A stretch of DNA of 42,436 bases from Alphaproteobacteria bacterium (GCA_016124255.1 WGOB01000002.1:1-42436), one strand, 5' to 3'. Positions 31,119 to 40,646 are shown, counted from the first letter of the stretch. Made by a program: numbers and translations. Notes: a model not told the origin generated them from the sequence alone.

Positions 31119-32711
31119 ATGACCGACGTCTTCATTTCCCACGCCAAGGCGGACCGCAAACTGATCCGCCGCCTCGCCAAGGCCCTCGAGGCCGAGGGGC
31201 TCGACGTCTGGTGGGAACAGAACAATTCCGCGGACGGGAAATGGACGCCGGCGCTGCAGCGCGCGCTGGTGGATTCCGCCGCCATCATCGTCGCCTGGAC
31301 TGAGGAATCCGTCGCATCGCAATGGGTGAAGGCCGAAGCCTCGCATGGGCGTGACCGCAACGCCGTTCTCTGCGTGCGGTTCGGCGACTGTAAGATCCCG
31401 GCTGAGTTCAAGGAAATTCCAAGCCCCGATTTCACGAAATGGCGCAATGACGAAGACGATCCGGACTGGGTGCGGATCATCACGCGCGTGCGTGCGCTGA
31501 TCAAGGCGAAGAGCGAACTGGGCGCCCAGCCGCCCGCTGCACCGGGCCCGTTCACGCCAGGCGCGCCGCCGCGGGCGGTGGCCCAGGCCGCCCCACAGCA
31601 GGCCGCCGCCCAGGTCGTGGCGCCCAGCGCCTTCTTCTCCGCCAATCTCGGCAACCCGACGGCCCGCGCGCAACCCGCGCCGCCGGCGCCGCCCCCGCGC
31701 GCGGCCCCCCAGCCGCGCCCCGCGCCGCCGCCGCAGCCGTCCGCGCGCACGTTCCAGCCGATCGACGATCCAGCCCCCGCGCCGACGCGCCTGCGTCCAG
31801 TCGAGCCGTCGCCTGCGCCCCCGCCCCGGCCGATGCGCGCGCCGCCGCCGCCGACGGCGCCGCCCGCGCGGCTCTTTGAACCGGTCGACGCACCGCCGCC
31901 GCGGCGCGCCCCAGAACGCGAAAGCGAACGCGAAAGCGCACGCAATGGCGTGCGCGAGCGCGCCCGCGAACGCGACGTCGTGCGTCAGGACCCGCCTCCG
32001 CGGGAGCGTCCATCGCCCGCCCCGGCGCGCCGTCGCCGCGGCCCGGGCGCAGCGCAGATCGTGATGGGCCTCGTTCTGCTGGGCGTCATCGGCGGCGGCG
32101 TTTACTGGGGCGCCGACCGCTTCCTGTCGGCGCCGTCCGCGCCGTCTCTGGCGGAGAACGCATCCGGCGCGCCCGAACCGCTCCCGATCGAACCGCCGAC
32201 GCCGCAGACCCAAATCGCCGACGCTGGCGACCTGCCGCCGATCGAGGAAGACGCCGTCGTTGAGGAGGCCGCGGCGCCGCCGGCCGCCCCCGTCGTCGCA
32301 CGCCCGCCCGCGGCTGCGCCCGCTCGACCGCCGGCGCAGCAGCCCGCCGCCCAGCCGCCCGCAACCGCGCAATCGCGGCCCCAACAGCTTGTGCTGCAAG
32401 GCGCCAGCGCGCCCGATGCAAGCCCGCGCTCCGACGCCGACGTCATGCGCGACCTCGAGCGCTGCCTTGGCCGGCTGGTGCGCCAGTGCCCGGGCGCCAA
32501 CGGCGTCGCGCGGCCGGGCTTCAGCGAAGACGGATCATTGTCCAGCGCCGAACGCGCGCTGCTGCGCCAGCGCAGCCTGTTCGCATTTTCGGAAGTGATG
32601 GACACGAACCTGGTCAATTGCCAGCGGCACTTGGGCGCCGCGTCGGCAGGCGCCCATGAGCCCCTCACCGTCGCCTGCCGCGGCTTGCCCGCATCAGGAC
32701 CCCCGCGCTAA
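31119..32711 (+). CDS. TIR-domain membrane protein (TIR-1)
   Basis: A 530-residue protein in five parts. (1) TIR domain, about 1-135, beginning MTDVFISHAKADRKLIRRLA; the candidate catalytic Glu is Glu73 in QWVKAEASHG, as in NAD-cleaving TIR enzymes. (2) A Pro/Ala/Arg-rich linker, about 140-305. (3) One membrane helix, about 311-331, preceded by RRRR, so the TIR side is cytoplasmic. (4) An Ala/Pro-rich stretch, about 335-440. (5) A C-terminal domain (about 445-530) with three Cys (LERCLGRLVRQCPG, VNCQRHL and VACRGL) exposed outside the cytoplasm. This single-pass shape suggests an outside-to-inside sensor. Function unproved. Alternatives are a conflict-system effector or a signalling scaffold. 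It is divergent from trmJ and 88 bases from icd. Confidence 0.85.
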   Translation: MTDVFISHAKADRKLIRRLAKALEAEGLDVWWEQNNSADGKWTPALQRALVDSAAIIVAWTEESVASQWVKAEASHGRDRNAVLCVRFGDCKIPAEFKEIPSPDFTKWRNDEDDPDWVRIITRVRALIKAKSELGAQPPAAPGPFTPGAPPRAVAQAAPQQAAAQVVAPSAFFSANLGNPTARAQPAPPAPPPRAAPQPRPAPPPQPSARTFQPIDDPAPAPTRLRPVEPSPAPPPRPMRAPPPPTAPPARLFEPVDAPPPRRAPERESERESARNGVRERARERDVVRQDPPPRERPSPAPARRRRGPGAAQIVMGLVLLGVIGGGVYWGADRFLSAPSAPSLAENASGAPEPLPIEPPTPQTQIADAGDLPPIEEDAVVEEAAAPPAAPVVARPPAAAPARPPAQQPAAQPPATAQSRPQQLVLQGASAPDASPRSDADVMRDLERCLGRLVRQCPGANGVARPGFSEDGSLSSAERALLRQRSLFAFSEVMDTNLVNCQRHLGAASAGAHEPLTVACRGLPASGPPR

Positions 32712-32799
32712 GCACGCGGCCGCACCTCGGGATAAGAGCGCGCGCACGTTCGGCGCGCGCACATCCGCACCGCTTCCCGCCCAGCGCTAAGGACAACCA

Positions 32800-34014
32800 A
32801 TGGCGAAGATCAAAGTCGAGAACCCCATCGTCGACATGGACGGCGATGAGATGACCCGGATCATCTGGGCGCTGATCAAAGAGAAGCTTGTCTTTCCCTA
32901 TCTCGACCTCACGCTCGATTATTACGATCTCGGCGTCGAGCATCGCGACGCCACCAACGACCAAGTCACGATCGACGCCGCCAACGCTGCCAAGAAGCAC
33001 GGCGTCGCCGTCAAATGCGCCACCATCACACCGGACGAAGCCCGCGTGGAGGAGTTCAAACTCAAGCAGATGTGGAAGAGCCCGAACGGCACGATCCGCA
33101 ACATCCTCGGCGGCGTCATCTTCCGTGAGCCGATCATCTGCAAGAACGTCCCGCGCCTCGTGCCGGGCTGGACCCAGCCGATCGTCGTCGGCCGCCACGC
33201 CTTCGGCGATCAATACCGCGCCACCGATTTCAAGTTTCCGGGCAAGGGCACGCTGACGATCAAGTTCACCGGCGAAGACGGCCAGGTGATCGAGAAGGAA
33301 GTGTTCAAGGCGCCGGGCGCGGGCGTGACGATGGCGATGTACAATCTCGATGAGAGCATCAAGGATTTCGCACGCGCTTCGTTCAATTTCGGCCTTGCGC
33401 GCAACTTCCCGGTCTACCTCTCGACCAAGAACACCATCCTCAAGGCCTATGACGGCCGCTTCAAGGACATCTTCCAGGAAGTGTTCGACGCCGAGTTCAA
33501 GGCCGCGTTCGACAAGAAGAAGCTCACCTACGAGCACCGCCTGATCGACGACATGGTCGCCGCCTCCCTGAAATGGTCCGGCGGCTATGTGTGGGCGTGC
33601 AAGAATTACGACGGCGATGTGCAATCCGACACCGTCGCGCAAGGCTTCGGCTCGCTCGGCCTCATGACCAGCGTCCTCGTCACGCCGGACGGCAAGACGA
33701 TGGAGGCTGAAGCCGCACATGGCACCGTGACGCGCCATTACCGCCAGCATCAGAAGGGCGAGCCGACCTCGACCAATTCCGTCGCCTCGATCTTCGCCTG
33801 GACGCGCGGCCTCGCGCACCGCGGCAAGCTCGACGCCAATGAACCCCTGATCGCGTTCGCGCACACGCTGGAAACCGTCACCGTCGCAACGGTCGAAGGC
33901 GGCCAGATGACGAAAGATCTCGCGCTGCTCGTCGGCGATGAGCAGAAATGGCTGACCACCGAAGGCTTCCTCGACGCCGTCGCCGCCAACCTCAACAAGG
34001 CGATGGCCGCGTGA
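32800..34014 (+). CDS. icd: NADP-dependent isocitrate dehydrogenase
   Basis: TCA-cycle enzyme that oxidises isocitrate to 2-oxoglutarate and makes NADPH. 404 residues, the length of the homodimeric alphaproteobacterial/eukaryotic-like class. The beginning [20 protein letters not shown] is diagnostic. Substrate segments [20 protein letters not shown] and [20 protein letters not shown] are present, as is the metal-binding [18 protein letters not shown] with its conserved Asp residues. [20 protein letters not shown] near 310 contacts NADP. The ribosome binding site AAGGAC lies six bases upstream. It lies between two TIR loci within the otherwise conserved recA-alaS-icd neighbourhood. Confidence 0.98.
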   Translation: MAKIKVENPIVDMDGDEMTRIIWALIKEKLVFPYLDLTLDYYDLGVEHRDATNDQVTIDAANAAKKHGVAVKCATITPDEARVEEFKLKQMWKSPNGTIRNILGGVIFREPIICKNVPRLVPGWTQPIVVGRHAFGDQYRATDFKFPGKGTLTIKFTGEDGQVIEKEVFKAPGAGVTMAMYNLDESIKDFARASFNFGLARNFPVYLSTKNTILKAYDGRFKDIFQEVFDAEFKAAFDKKKLTYEHRLIDDMVAASLKWSGGYVWACKNYDGDVQSDTVAQGFGSLGLMTSVLVTPDGKTMEAEAAHGTVTRHYRQHQKGEPTSTNSVASIFAWTRGLAHRGKLDANEPLIAFAHTLETVTVATVEGGQMTKDLALLVGDEQKWLTTEGFLDAVAANLNKAMAA

Positions 34015-34018
34015 GCGG

Positions 34019-35185
34019 TCAGTAGAATCGACGCATATCGACCGCGACCTCGCGCCCGTCGCCAAGCGTGAGGCGCACGGCGCGTTCTTCGGGGCCGCGC
34101 ATCCAGGCGGTCATGTCGGCCGTGTCGGGCCACGTCGCGATGCGCGTTCCGTCGATCGCGAGGATTTCGTCGCCGACGACAAGCCCCGCCGCCGCAGCCG
34201 GGCTCTGCGCGCCCACATGGGTCACCCGAAGCCGGTCAGGCGCCCGTGCGAGACGCACCCCGACATAGTCTCGCACGAAGGGCATAGGCGCGTCCGGCTG
34301 CGGCGCAAGCCAAAGGCGCCGCTCCGCGTAATCGATCGCGAGGCGGAAGCGCGTGAGCAGCGGAAAGCCGATATTCGCCTCGCCGACAGGGAGATTAACC
34401 GGGCTTACCTGCACCGGCACGTCATCGAACGCGGCATTTGCGATGCTGAGCGTTTTGACGCTGGCGAGCCGCACCTCGACGTCGCCGCCGAGGCCCGTCG
34501 TCACAGTGCTTGGCAGGTCGCCCCCATCGAGGCCCAGCCGGCGCGCCAGGGCCGGGCCCACCGTCAAGGGATCGCCGGCGCCGAGATCGACATTCGCGTG
34601 CACCCGTTCGCCGTCGACGGAGATCGCCGCCAAGAGGTTGCCGCCGTCATTGCGCAGCGTGAGCGGGAATGCGCCAGCCGGCGGCGTGAACGCAGCGCGC
34701 GGCACGAAGGCCAGCCGCGCCCCGCGCACATCGATCTCCACCACGGACTCCGCAAAGGCGTCGACGCCGACGATCATGTCGATGCGCCGGCCGAACGGCG
34801 CCGTGAAGCTGGCGAGATCGGCGACCGGCAGGATGTCGAAAACGTGCGCTGCGCCCGCGATGCGCGCTTCCACGCCGCGCGCCAGTTGGAGCGGGCGATC
34901 GCCGCCGAAACCGACCGCGCGCCCGCCCCCGCCCGTTTCCAGGCCAAGCGTGCGGGCCGCGGACGCATCCAGCACCGAGCGCTCCGCGCCGCTGTCATAC
35001 ACCCCGACCAAGGCGCGCCCGTTGATCTCCACCGCGATCAGGATCTTGTTCCGGTAGACTTCGAAGGGAACGACGAGGGTTGAGGCCGCCGGCCCGGCTT
35101 CCGCGCGCGGGGGCGAGATGGGCTGGCCAAAGGCCGGCGCGGCGAGGAGCGTGATCAGGAGCGCAAGCAATCTCATGGCGCGCAT
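34019..35185 (-). CDS. Exported retropepsin-like aspartyl protease with C-terminal PDZ domain
   Basis: A 388-residue exported protein with signal peptide (MRAMRLLALLITLLAAPAFG). Two aspartyl-protease-like halves follow: the first has VYDSGAERSVLD with the catalytic Asp64 in a DSG motif. The second has HANVDLGAGDPLTVG, in which Asp200 is kept but the following residue is Leu rather than Thr or Ser. A PDZ domain ends the protein (about 300-388; GAQSPAAAAGLVVGDEILAI). This is the layout of the bacterial retropepsin-like/PDZ family. The ATG at 35185 is chosen because GAGGGG lies nine bases upstream; 35176 is also possible. Activity is not certain because the second motif is degenerate. Converges with icd across a four-base gap. 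Confidence 0.82.
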   Translation of the reverse strand: MRAMRLLALLITLLAAPAFGQPISPPRAEAGPAASTLVVPFEVYRNKILIAVEINGRALVGVYDSGAERSVLDASAARTLGLETGGGGRAVGFGGDRPLQLARGVEARIAGAAHVFDILPVADLASFTAPFGRRIDMIVGVDAFAESVVEIDVRGARLAFVPRAAFTPPAGAFPLTLRNDGGNLLAAISVDGERVHANVDLGAGDPLTVGPALARRLGLDGGDLPSTVTTGLGGDVEVRLASVKTLSIANAAFDDVPVQVSPVNLPVGEANIGFPLLTRFRLAIDYAERRLWLAPQPDAPMPFVRDYVGVRLARAPDRLRVTHVGAQSPAAAAGLVVGDEILAIDGTRIATWPDTADMTAWMRGPEERAVRLTLGDGREVAVDMRRFY

Positions 35186-35245
35186 ACGCGGCGGCCCCTC
35201 GCCTCGGTTCACCGCGGAGCGTGCGCATCAGAGGCGGCGCGCGCC

Positions 35246-35587
35246 TCACGCGCGCAGCTCCTCCACCTCCACCGCCTCATATTCGTCCAGCCGGTAGATG
35301 AACCCGCGATGGATCGCGACCAGCGCGCCCTCGCCCCAGTCCTCCAGCAATTCGGCGTCGCACGCCTCCCGCGCGGTCCAGCGCGTCCCGTCCTCGCAGA
35401 GTACGACGCGCCCCCGCGCCAGCACGGAATCGATTGCGCACACCGCACCCGATTGCGCGCCCGCGTTCAGACCGAGTCGAAACACGGACAGAATCGCTTC
35501 ACGCTGCTCGTCGTTCAGGTCGCGCCATGCAAGACGCGCAAAAAGGTCCGGCCCAAGATACGCGGCCAGCGCATCGGCTTCAGTCAT
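35246..35587 (-). CDS. Small hypothetical protein, third gene downstream of TIR-2
   Basis: Not recognised. 113 residues from the ATG at 35587 (MTEADALAAYLGPDLFARLA). The open frame continues upstream but that part is not protein-like. The N-terminal half is helical (WRDLNDEQREAILSVFRLG). The C-terminal half is beta-like with CEDGTRWTAREACDAELLED and AIHRGFIYRLDEYEAVEVEE. No membrane helix. It lies about 100 bases after the TPR gene, with an 18-base palindrome between them, so it may be regulated separately. Confidence 0.6.
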   Translation of the reverse strand: MTEADALAAYLGPDLFARLAWRDLNDEQREAILSVFRLGLNAGAQSGAVCAIDSVLARGRVVLCEDGTRWTAREACDAELLEDWGEGALVAIHRGFIYRLDEYEAVEVEELRA

Positions 35588-35621
35588 TCTGACTCTCCCC
35601 GCTCCCGGGTCCTCACCCCGG

Positions 35622-35639
35622 CCGATTCGTTCGAATCGG
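35622..35639. promoter_or_regulatory. 18-base perfect palindrome between the TPR gene and the small hypothetical
   Basis: CCGATTCG, TT, CGAATCGG: perfect arms of eight bases. It is close to the start of the downstream gene (35587) and could be an operator or a transcript-end hairpin. A related GAATCCGATT follows at 35651-35660. No T-run follows on the minus strand, so an operator is somewhat likelier. Confidence 0.4.
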
Positions 35640-35690
35640 AATCGCCAGAAGAATCCGATTTGGTTGCGGAACTCTTGATGCCGCGATGCG

Positions 35691-36722
35691 TCAGCGCGCG
35701 GGAAACCAAACCTCGACGCGATCGCGCGGCAGGTTCTCATAGCCGCCGGCGAGCGACACCTTGCGCGGCGACCATCCAGCCCACCCTGCAATCTGCGCCT
35801 CATTCAGCGCAGCGCTGACGAGGCTGGCGATGCGATCGGCCTGCGGCGCTTGTGGTTCGTAATAATAACGCAGGTTCGCGCCGTAACCCCGCGGCGCCGG
35901 CACCAGTTCGATGCCCGGCACCCGAAAACCCTCAGCGCGCAGCCGCTCCGCGACGCGCTCAGCGTCGGCGCGATCGGCTTCGGCGCGGATGTGCAGATAA
36001 ATGATGCGCACGCGATAGGGGTCCGCCTCCGCCGGCGCGGCCGGCGCCGGCGTCGCAGCGTCGCCGGATGACATCGATCCCGGTGTCGACGGCGCGGGCC
36101 CAGCGGCTGCGACCGGCGGCAGCGCCTGCGCCCCGCAATGCTGCAGCATCTGGTCTCGCGCCGGCGCGATTTGCGCATCCTCGCGCAGCGCCGTGATGAA
36201 CCCCTCCGGCGCGTCAGCAACGGCCGCGCGCGCCGCCGCGCCGTCCCCCGCCGCGCACAGATACGCCGCCAGCCGCGCATGATTGCCGAAGCGCTCCGGC
36301 TTCAGCCCGACCGCGCGCCGCATCGCCTCCACGGCGCCGGAGAAATCCGATGTCGCATAGAGCGCCTGCGCCAAAAGCGATTGCGCGGTGGCGTCATCGG
36401 CGTAGAGCGCGACCGCCTCGCGAAGATGGATGACGGCTGCTTCGTTGGCGCCGTCGCCAAGCGCATCGCGCCCTTGCAGCACAAGATCGTTCGACGCCGC
36501 GATCGCGTCGCGCTGCGCCTGCGCCGTCGTCAGTTCCGTGCGTGCGCTCTCCAATTGCGTGGTCGCTTCGGCGACCTGCGCTTGGATGTTGCGCAGCGTC
36601 ACCAGCGCAAAGACGATTGCGCCCAGCGCCAGCACGGCGACGAACAGCTGCACATAGAGCGCCGTGCGCGTGCCGCGCACCAGGGCGCGCACGGTGGCCG
36701 CGTTGTTCTTTTCCCCCGCCAT
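35691..36722 (-). CDS. Membrane TPR protein with a LytR_C-like C-terminal domain
   Basis: A 343-residue protein whose start (36722) comes one base after the TIR-2 stop, so the two are coupled. Layout: a membrane helix at about 22-44 (TALYVQLFVAVLALGAIVFA), coiled coil about 45-78, tetratricopeptide-like helices about 79-170 (LVLQGRDALGDGANEAAVIH, LREAVALYADDATAQSLLAQ and ALYATSDFSGAVEAMRRAVG), and an Ala/Pro/Ser linker about 200-235. A C-terminal alpha/beta domain (about 236-343; YRVRIIYLHIRAEADRADAE and RLRAEGFRVPGIELV) resembles the LytR_C/SPOR-like domain. Predicted as a partner or scaffold of TIR-2. A shared function is inference. The longer upstream frame (to 36803) overlaps TIR-2 and is not used. 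Confidence 0.8.
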   Translation of the reverse strand: MAGEKNNAATVRALVRGTRTALYVQLFVAVLALGAIVFALVTLRNIQAQVAEATTQLESARTELTTAQAQRDAIAASNDLVLQGRDALGDGANEAAVIHLREAVALYADDATAQSLLAQALYATSDFSGAVEAMRRAVGLKPERFGNHARLAAYLCAAGDGAAARAAVADAPEGFITALREDAQIAPARDQMLQHCGAQALPPVAAAGPAPSTPGSMSSGDAATPAPAAPAEADPYRVRIIYLHIRAEADRADAERVAERLRAEGFRVPGIELVPAPRGYGANLRYYYEPQAPQADRIASLVSAALNEAQIAGWAGWSPRKVSLAGGYENLPRDRVEVWFPAR

Positions 36723-36723
36723 T

Positions 36724-37377
36724 CTACCTCTCCGCGTTCGCAACCGCCGCGATTCTGCGCACCGTCGCCAAAGCCGCGCCCGCGGCGAAGACAAGCCCGG
36801 CATAGAGCGGCAGGTTCACCGGATCGGCGATCACCCCGCCCGCGCTCGCCGTCATCGCCTCTGCAAGGCCGGGCGCATTCAGCGCAGCAAGATAAAGTCC
36901 GAGCGACGCCGCCGAGAGCAGCGAAAGCACCGTCGACAGATCAAACGGGTTGGGCGCTTTCGCCGGCGCGCGCTCGGCCTGGGCCGCGCCGCCGACGCGC
37001 TCGCGCACCGCCGTGAGCAGCTGGCGCCAATTCTCGTCCGAGGGATTGGGGCCGCCATAGATCGGCTCGAAATGGATAATGTTGAACGGCAGCGGCGGCT
37101 TCACATCGCGATGCAGCACCACCTGCACAAGCTTCCGGGAGTCGTTGGCGAGGCTCGCCTCGGCCTTGACCCACGTGGAATTGCGCGCATTGCGGCTCCA
37201 GACGGCGAGCACGCACTTGGCCTGCGTCAGTTCAGTCTCGATCACGTCGCCGTAGGCGTCGCCGGACCGGAGCGCGATGTCCCACCAGACGCTTAAGCCC
37301 TCTTTTTCAAGGTGCTGCACGATCTCGCGCACCTTGTCGGAATCGACATGGGCGTAGGAAATGAAGATGTCCGCCAC
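36724..37377 (-). CDS. TIR-domain membrane protein (TIR-2)
   Basis: A 217-residue protein. TIR domain at about 1-125, beginning MADIFISYAHVDSDKVREIV, with SVWWDIALRSGDAYGDVIET in the loop after strand two. The candidate catalytic Glu is Glu73 in TWVKAEASL, the same position and motif as TIR-1. Two membrane helices follow at about 150-168 and 190-207, so the protein is anchored with TIR in the cytoplasm. Start is a GTG at 37377, with GGGGAG eight bases upstream. It is the first gene of TIR-2/TPR (and perhaps the small hypothetical). NADase activity is possible but unproved. Confidence 0.87.
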   Translation of the reverse strand: MADIFISYAHVDSDKVREIVQHLEKEGLSVWWDIALRSGDAYGDVIETELTQAKCVLAVWSRNARNSTWVKAEASLANDSRKLVQVVLHRDVKPPLPFNIIHFEPIYGGPNPSDENWRQLLTAVRERVGGAAQAERAPAKAPNPFDLSTVLSLLSAASLGLYLAALNAPGLAEAMTASAGGVIADPVNLPLYAGLVFAAGAALATVRRIAAVANAER

Positions 37378-37446
37378 GGCTGTCTCCCCATCTCTTCCTC
37401 TACCGGGCGGGGCGGGCGATGAAAAGCCGCTTTGCGCGTTCGCCGA

Positions 37447-37977
37447 TCAGGCGAGCGGTTTGCGCATGACGTATTCCGGATCGCGGGCGGCGCCGACCTC
37501 GAACGTGTATTCCCCGACGATCTCAAAGCCGTAGCGCGCATAGAAGCGCTGCGCCCGCGCATTGCCCTGCCAGACGCCGAGGTAAAGCGCATCGGCGCCG
37601 TCGCCGCGCGCCGTCGCGATCGTCCACTCCATAAGCGCCGCCGCGATCCCCGCGCCCTTCGCCGCCTCAACCACGTAGAGCCGGTGCAGCTCCCGCACCC
37701 GGCGCCCTTCAGCTGCGACCGGGAGCTTGTAGGCGCCCATCTTCGCGAACCCGATCACATCGCGCCCGTCGAACGCCAGGCGATGGCGCATCTCCGGGTC
37801 GGCGATCTCCGCCGCCTGGAGCTTGCGCCCGTACGTCTCGGCCACGAACGCATTGCGGTCCGCGATCGTGTAGAGATGGCCGAACGTCGCCAGGAACGTC
37901 GCGCGCGAAATCTCCGCAAGCGCGGCCGCATCTTCGGCGCGCGCGTCGCGATAGGTCACGCGCGCGACATCGATCAC
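37447..37977 (-). CDS. GNAT family N-acetyltransferase
   Basis: Acetyl-CoA-dependent transferase of the GNAT fold, 176 residues. The start is a GTG at 37977, which overlaps the alaS TGA by four bases (GTGA). The longer frame upstream lies inside alaS and is not real. Motif A is [20 protein letters not shown] near 102-121, and motif B includes [20 protein letters not shown] near 138-157. The substrate is unknown. The RimI-like C-terminus with [10 protein letters not shown] points to a small-molecule or peptide acceptor. Translational coupling to alaS is likely. Confidence 0.85.
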   Translation of the reverse strand: MIDVARVTYRDARAEDAAALAEISRATFLATFGHLYTIADRNAFVAETYGRKLQAAEIADPEMRHRLAFDGRDVIGFAKMGAYKLPVAAEGRRVRELHRLYVVEAAKGAGIAAALMEWTIATARGDGADALYLGVWQGNARAQRFYARYGFEIVGEYTFEVGAARDPEYVMRKPLA

Positions 37978-40646
37978 GCCGCCAGCGCCTTTTCGAGCGC
38001 CGTCTTGATCGCGTGGAGCGCAGCGGGGGCCTTGGCCCCGTCCGGCCCGCCGCCCTGCGCCATGTCGGGACGACCGCCGCCGCCCTGGCCGCCGACGGCC
38101 GCAACGCCCGCGCGCAGGAGATCCACCGCGCTCACCCGCGCCTTCAAATCTTCCGTCACCCCCACCGCGAGCGCCGCCTTGCCGTCGTCGACGCCGACAT
38201 ACGCCACCACGCCCGACCCGATCTCCTTCTTGCCCTCGTCGATCAGCCCACGGAGCTCTTTGGCCGGCACGCCGTCGAGCACGCGCGCGAGCATCGCCAC
38301 GCCCGCGATCTGCTCCGGCCCCGCCGCCTGCGCGCCGCCGCCGCCGCCCGCGAGCGCGAGCTTCTTCTTCGCGTCCGCCAGGTCGCGTTCGAGCTTGCGC
38401 CGCTCCTCGCTCAGCGCAGCGACGCGATCGGGCAATTCGCTCAGCGGCGATTTGAGGTTCGCCGCGATCGTCTTGGCCAATGCGGCCTGCGCTTTCAGAT
38501 GCGAGAGCGCCGCAGCCCCCGTCGCCGCTTCGATGCGGCGCACGCCCGCGGCGACGCCGCCTTCCGACAGGATCGCCAGGAGCGCGATGTCGCCCGTGCG
38601 CCGCACATGCGTCCCGCCGCACAGCTCAACGGAATACGCTTTGCCCGCTTTCTGCAGGCTTTCGCCGAAGGAAAGGACGCGGACGCGCTCTCCGTACTTC
38701 TCACCGAAAAGCGCAAGCGCGCCTTCCTCGATCGCCTTCTCCGGCGCCATTTCCTTGATCACGCTCTCCGCGTTCTGCCGGATGACCGCGTTCACCTCAT
38801 CCTCGATGCGCTCGATCTCGTCCTGCGTCAGCGGCGCGCCGTGCGAGAAGTCGAACCGGAACCGGTCGGCCTCGACGAGCGAGCCCTTTTGCGTGACGTG
38901 GGGTCCCAAGACGTTGCGGAGCGCCGCATGCAGGAGGTGCGTCGCGGAATGATTGGCGCGGATGCGCGTGCGCCGCACATGGTCGATCTCCAGCGCCGCG
39001 CGGGCGCCGACCTCGATCTCGCCGTCGACAAGACGCCCCGCATGCGCATGCAGCGCCCCGGCGCGCTTTTGCACGTCGGCGACCTCGAACACCGCGCCGT
39101 TCTTGAAGCGGATGATCCCGTGATCGCCGGCCTGGCCGCCCGATTCCGCATAGAAGGGGGTGCGGTCGAACACGAGTTCGCCCGCCTCGCCCGCGCCCAT
39201 GCGATGGGCTTCCCCGCCATGCGCCACGATCGCGACGAGGCCGCCTTCGCCGTCCTCGCCGTCATAGCCGAGAAATTCCGTCGGCCGCACGCGCTCCTTG
39301 ATCGCAAGCCACACCGCTTCGCCCGCGCTCTCGCCGGCGCCGCCGGCCCAGGATTCGCGCCCCTGCGCGCGCTGGCGTTCCATCGCCGCGTCGAAACCGT
39401 CCGTATCAACGCTCAATTTCTTGGCGCGTAGGATGTCCTGCGTGAGATCGAGCGGAAAGCCGAACGTATCGTAGAGCCGGAACGCGATTTCGCCGTCGAG
39501 CTTCGCGCCCTTCTTCATCGCCGCGATCTCTTCTTCCAGCAGCTTGAGACCGTTGCCCAGCGTGCGGCGGAAGCGCGTCTCTTCCTGTTCCAGCTGATCA
39601 AGAATGATCGGCCGCGCGCGTTCGAGTTCGGGATAGGCCGCGCCCATCTCCGCGATCAGCGCCGGCGCCAGGCGATGCATGAGCGGGTCTTCCGCGCCCA
39701 GGATATGCGCATGCCGCATCGCGCGCCGCATGATCCGCCGCAACACGTAGCCGCGGCCCTCGTTCGCCGGCGTGACGCCGTCCGCGATGAGAAAGCAGGA
39801 CGAGCGCAGATGGTCCGCGATCACGCGGTGGCTCGCCGCCTTCTGCCCCTTCGCCTTGGTCTTGGTCAGTTCTTCGGAGGCGGCGATCAGTGTACGGAAC
39901 AAATCGGTCTCGTAGACTGATTTCACGCCCTGCAGGATCGTGGAAATCCGCTCCAGCCCCATACCGGTGTCGATCGACGGTTTCGGCAGCCGCTCCCGGC
40001 GCCCGTCGCCGAATTGCTCGAACTGCATGAAAACGAGGTTCCAGAACTCGACGAACCGGTCGCCGTCCTCATCCGGGCTCCCGGGCGGCCCGCCCGGCAC
40101 GCTGTCGCCATGATCGTAGAAGATTTCCGAACATGGCCCGCACGGACCGGTGTCGCCCATCGACCAGAAATTGTCGTTGGTGGCGATCCGGATGATCTTG
40201 TCGTCGGAGAGGCCGGCGATCTTCTTCCACAGCGCCGCGGCCTCGTCGTCGTCGTGGTAGACGGTGACGAGAAGTTTCTCCTTCGGCAACGCAAAATCTT
40301 TCGCGATCAGCGACCACGCCGCTTCGATCGCGCCGTCCTTGAAATAATCGCCGAACGAGAAATTCCCGAGCATCTCGAAAAAAGTGAGGTGGCGGGCGGT
40401 GTAGCCGACATTGTCGAGGTCGTTGTGCTTGCCCCCGGCGCGCACGCATTTCTGCGCGGTCGCCGCCCGCGGAAACGGCGGCCGCTCCGCCGCGGTGAAG
40501 TAGTTCTTGAACTGCACCATGCCGGCGTTGGTGAAGAGCAACGTCGGGTCATTGTGCGGCACCAGCGGCGAGGACCCCGGCAGCGTGTGGTCGCGCTGCG
40601 CGAAAAACGCCAGGAAGCTCGATCGGATCTCGTTGACGCTCGCCAT
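37974..40646 (-). CDS. alaS: Alanine--tRNA ligase
   Basis: Alanyl-tRNA synthetase, 890 residues. Class II core at about 1-240 ([40 protein letters not shown]; the ATP site with DTGMGLERI near 225). A tRNA-recognition region and an editing domain follow, with [16 protein letters not shown] (two His) and [12 protein letters not shown] carrying the zinc ligands. A DHHA1 domain ends the protein (about 790-890; [20 protein letters not shown]). Length and all motifs are normal. Neighbour of recA, as in many alphaproteobacteria. A terminal GTGA overlaps the GNAT gene. Confidence 0.98.
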   Translation of the reverse strand: MASVNEIRSSFLAFFAQRDHTLPGSSPLVPHNDPTLLFTNAGMVQFKNYFTAAERPPFPRAATAQKCVRAGGKHNDLDNVGYTARHLTFFEMLGNFSFGDYFKDGAIEAAWSLIAKDFALPKEKLLVTVYHDDDEAAALWKKIAGLSDDKIIRIATNDNFWSMGDTGPCGPCSEIFYDHGDSVPGGPPGSPDEDGDRFVEFWNLVFMQFEQFGDGRRERLPKPSIDTGMGLERISTILQGVKSVYETDLFRTLIAASEELTKTKAKGQKAASHRVIADHLRSSCFLIADGVTPANEGRGYVLRRIMRRAMRHAHILGAEDPLMHRLAPALIAEMGAAYPELERARPIILDQLEQEETRFRRTLGNGLKLLEEEIAAMKKGAKLDGEIAFRLYDTFGFPLDLTQDILRAKKLSVDTDGFDAAMERQRAQGRESWAGGAGESAGEAVWLAIKERVRPTEFLGYDGEDGEGGLVAIVAHGGEAHRMGAGEAGELVFDRTPFYAESGGQAGDHGIIRFKNGAVFEVADVQKRAGALHAHAGRLVDGEIEVGARAALEIDHVRRTRIRANHSATHLLHAALRNVLGPHVTQKGSLVEADRFRFDFSHGAPLTQDEIERIEDEVNAVIRQNAESVIKEMAPEKAIEEGALALFGEKYGERVRVLSFGESLQKAGKAYSVELCGGTHVRRTGDIALLAILSEGGVAAGVRRIEAATGAAALSHLKAQAALAKTIAANLKSPLSELPDRVAALSEERRKLERDLADAKKKLALAGGGGGAQAAGPEQIAGVAMLARVLDGVPAKELRGLIDEGKKEIGSGVVAYVGVDDGKAALAVGVTEDLKARVSAVDLLRAGVAAVGGQGGGGRPDMAQGGGPDGAKAPAALHAIKTALEKALAA

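Noticed and set aside
31119-37377. Calling the TIR region a known phage-defence system such as Thoeris
   Set aside because: No ThsA, cyclase, Argonaute or other named partner, and no integrase, phage or plasmid genes near by.
37978-38622. Upstream extension of the GNAT frame into alaS
   Set aside because: Gly/Arg-rich shadow of alaS; the GTG overlapping the alaS stop gives a normal GNAT length.
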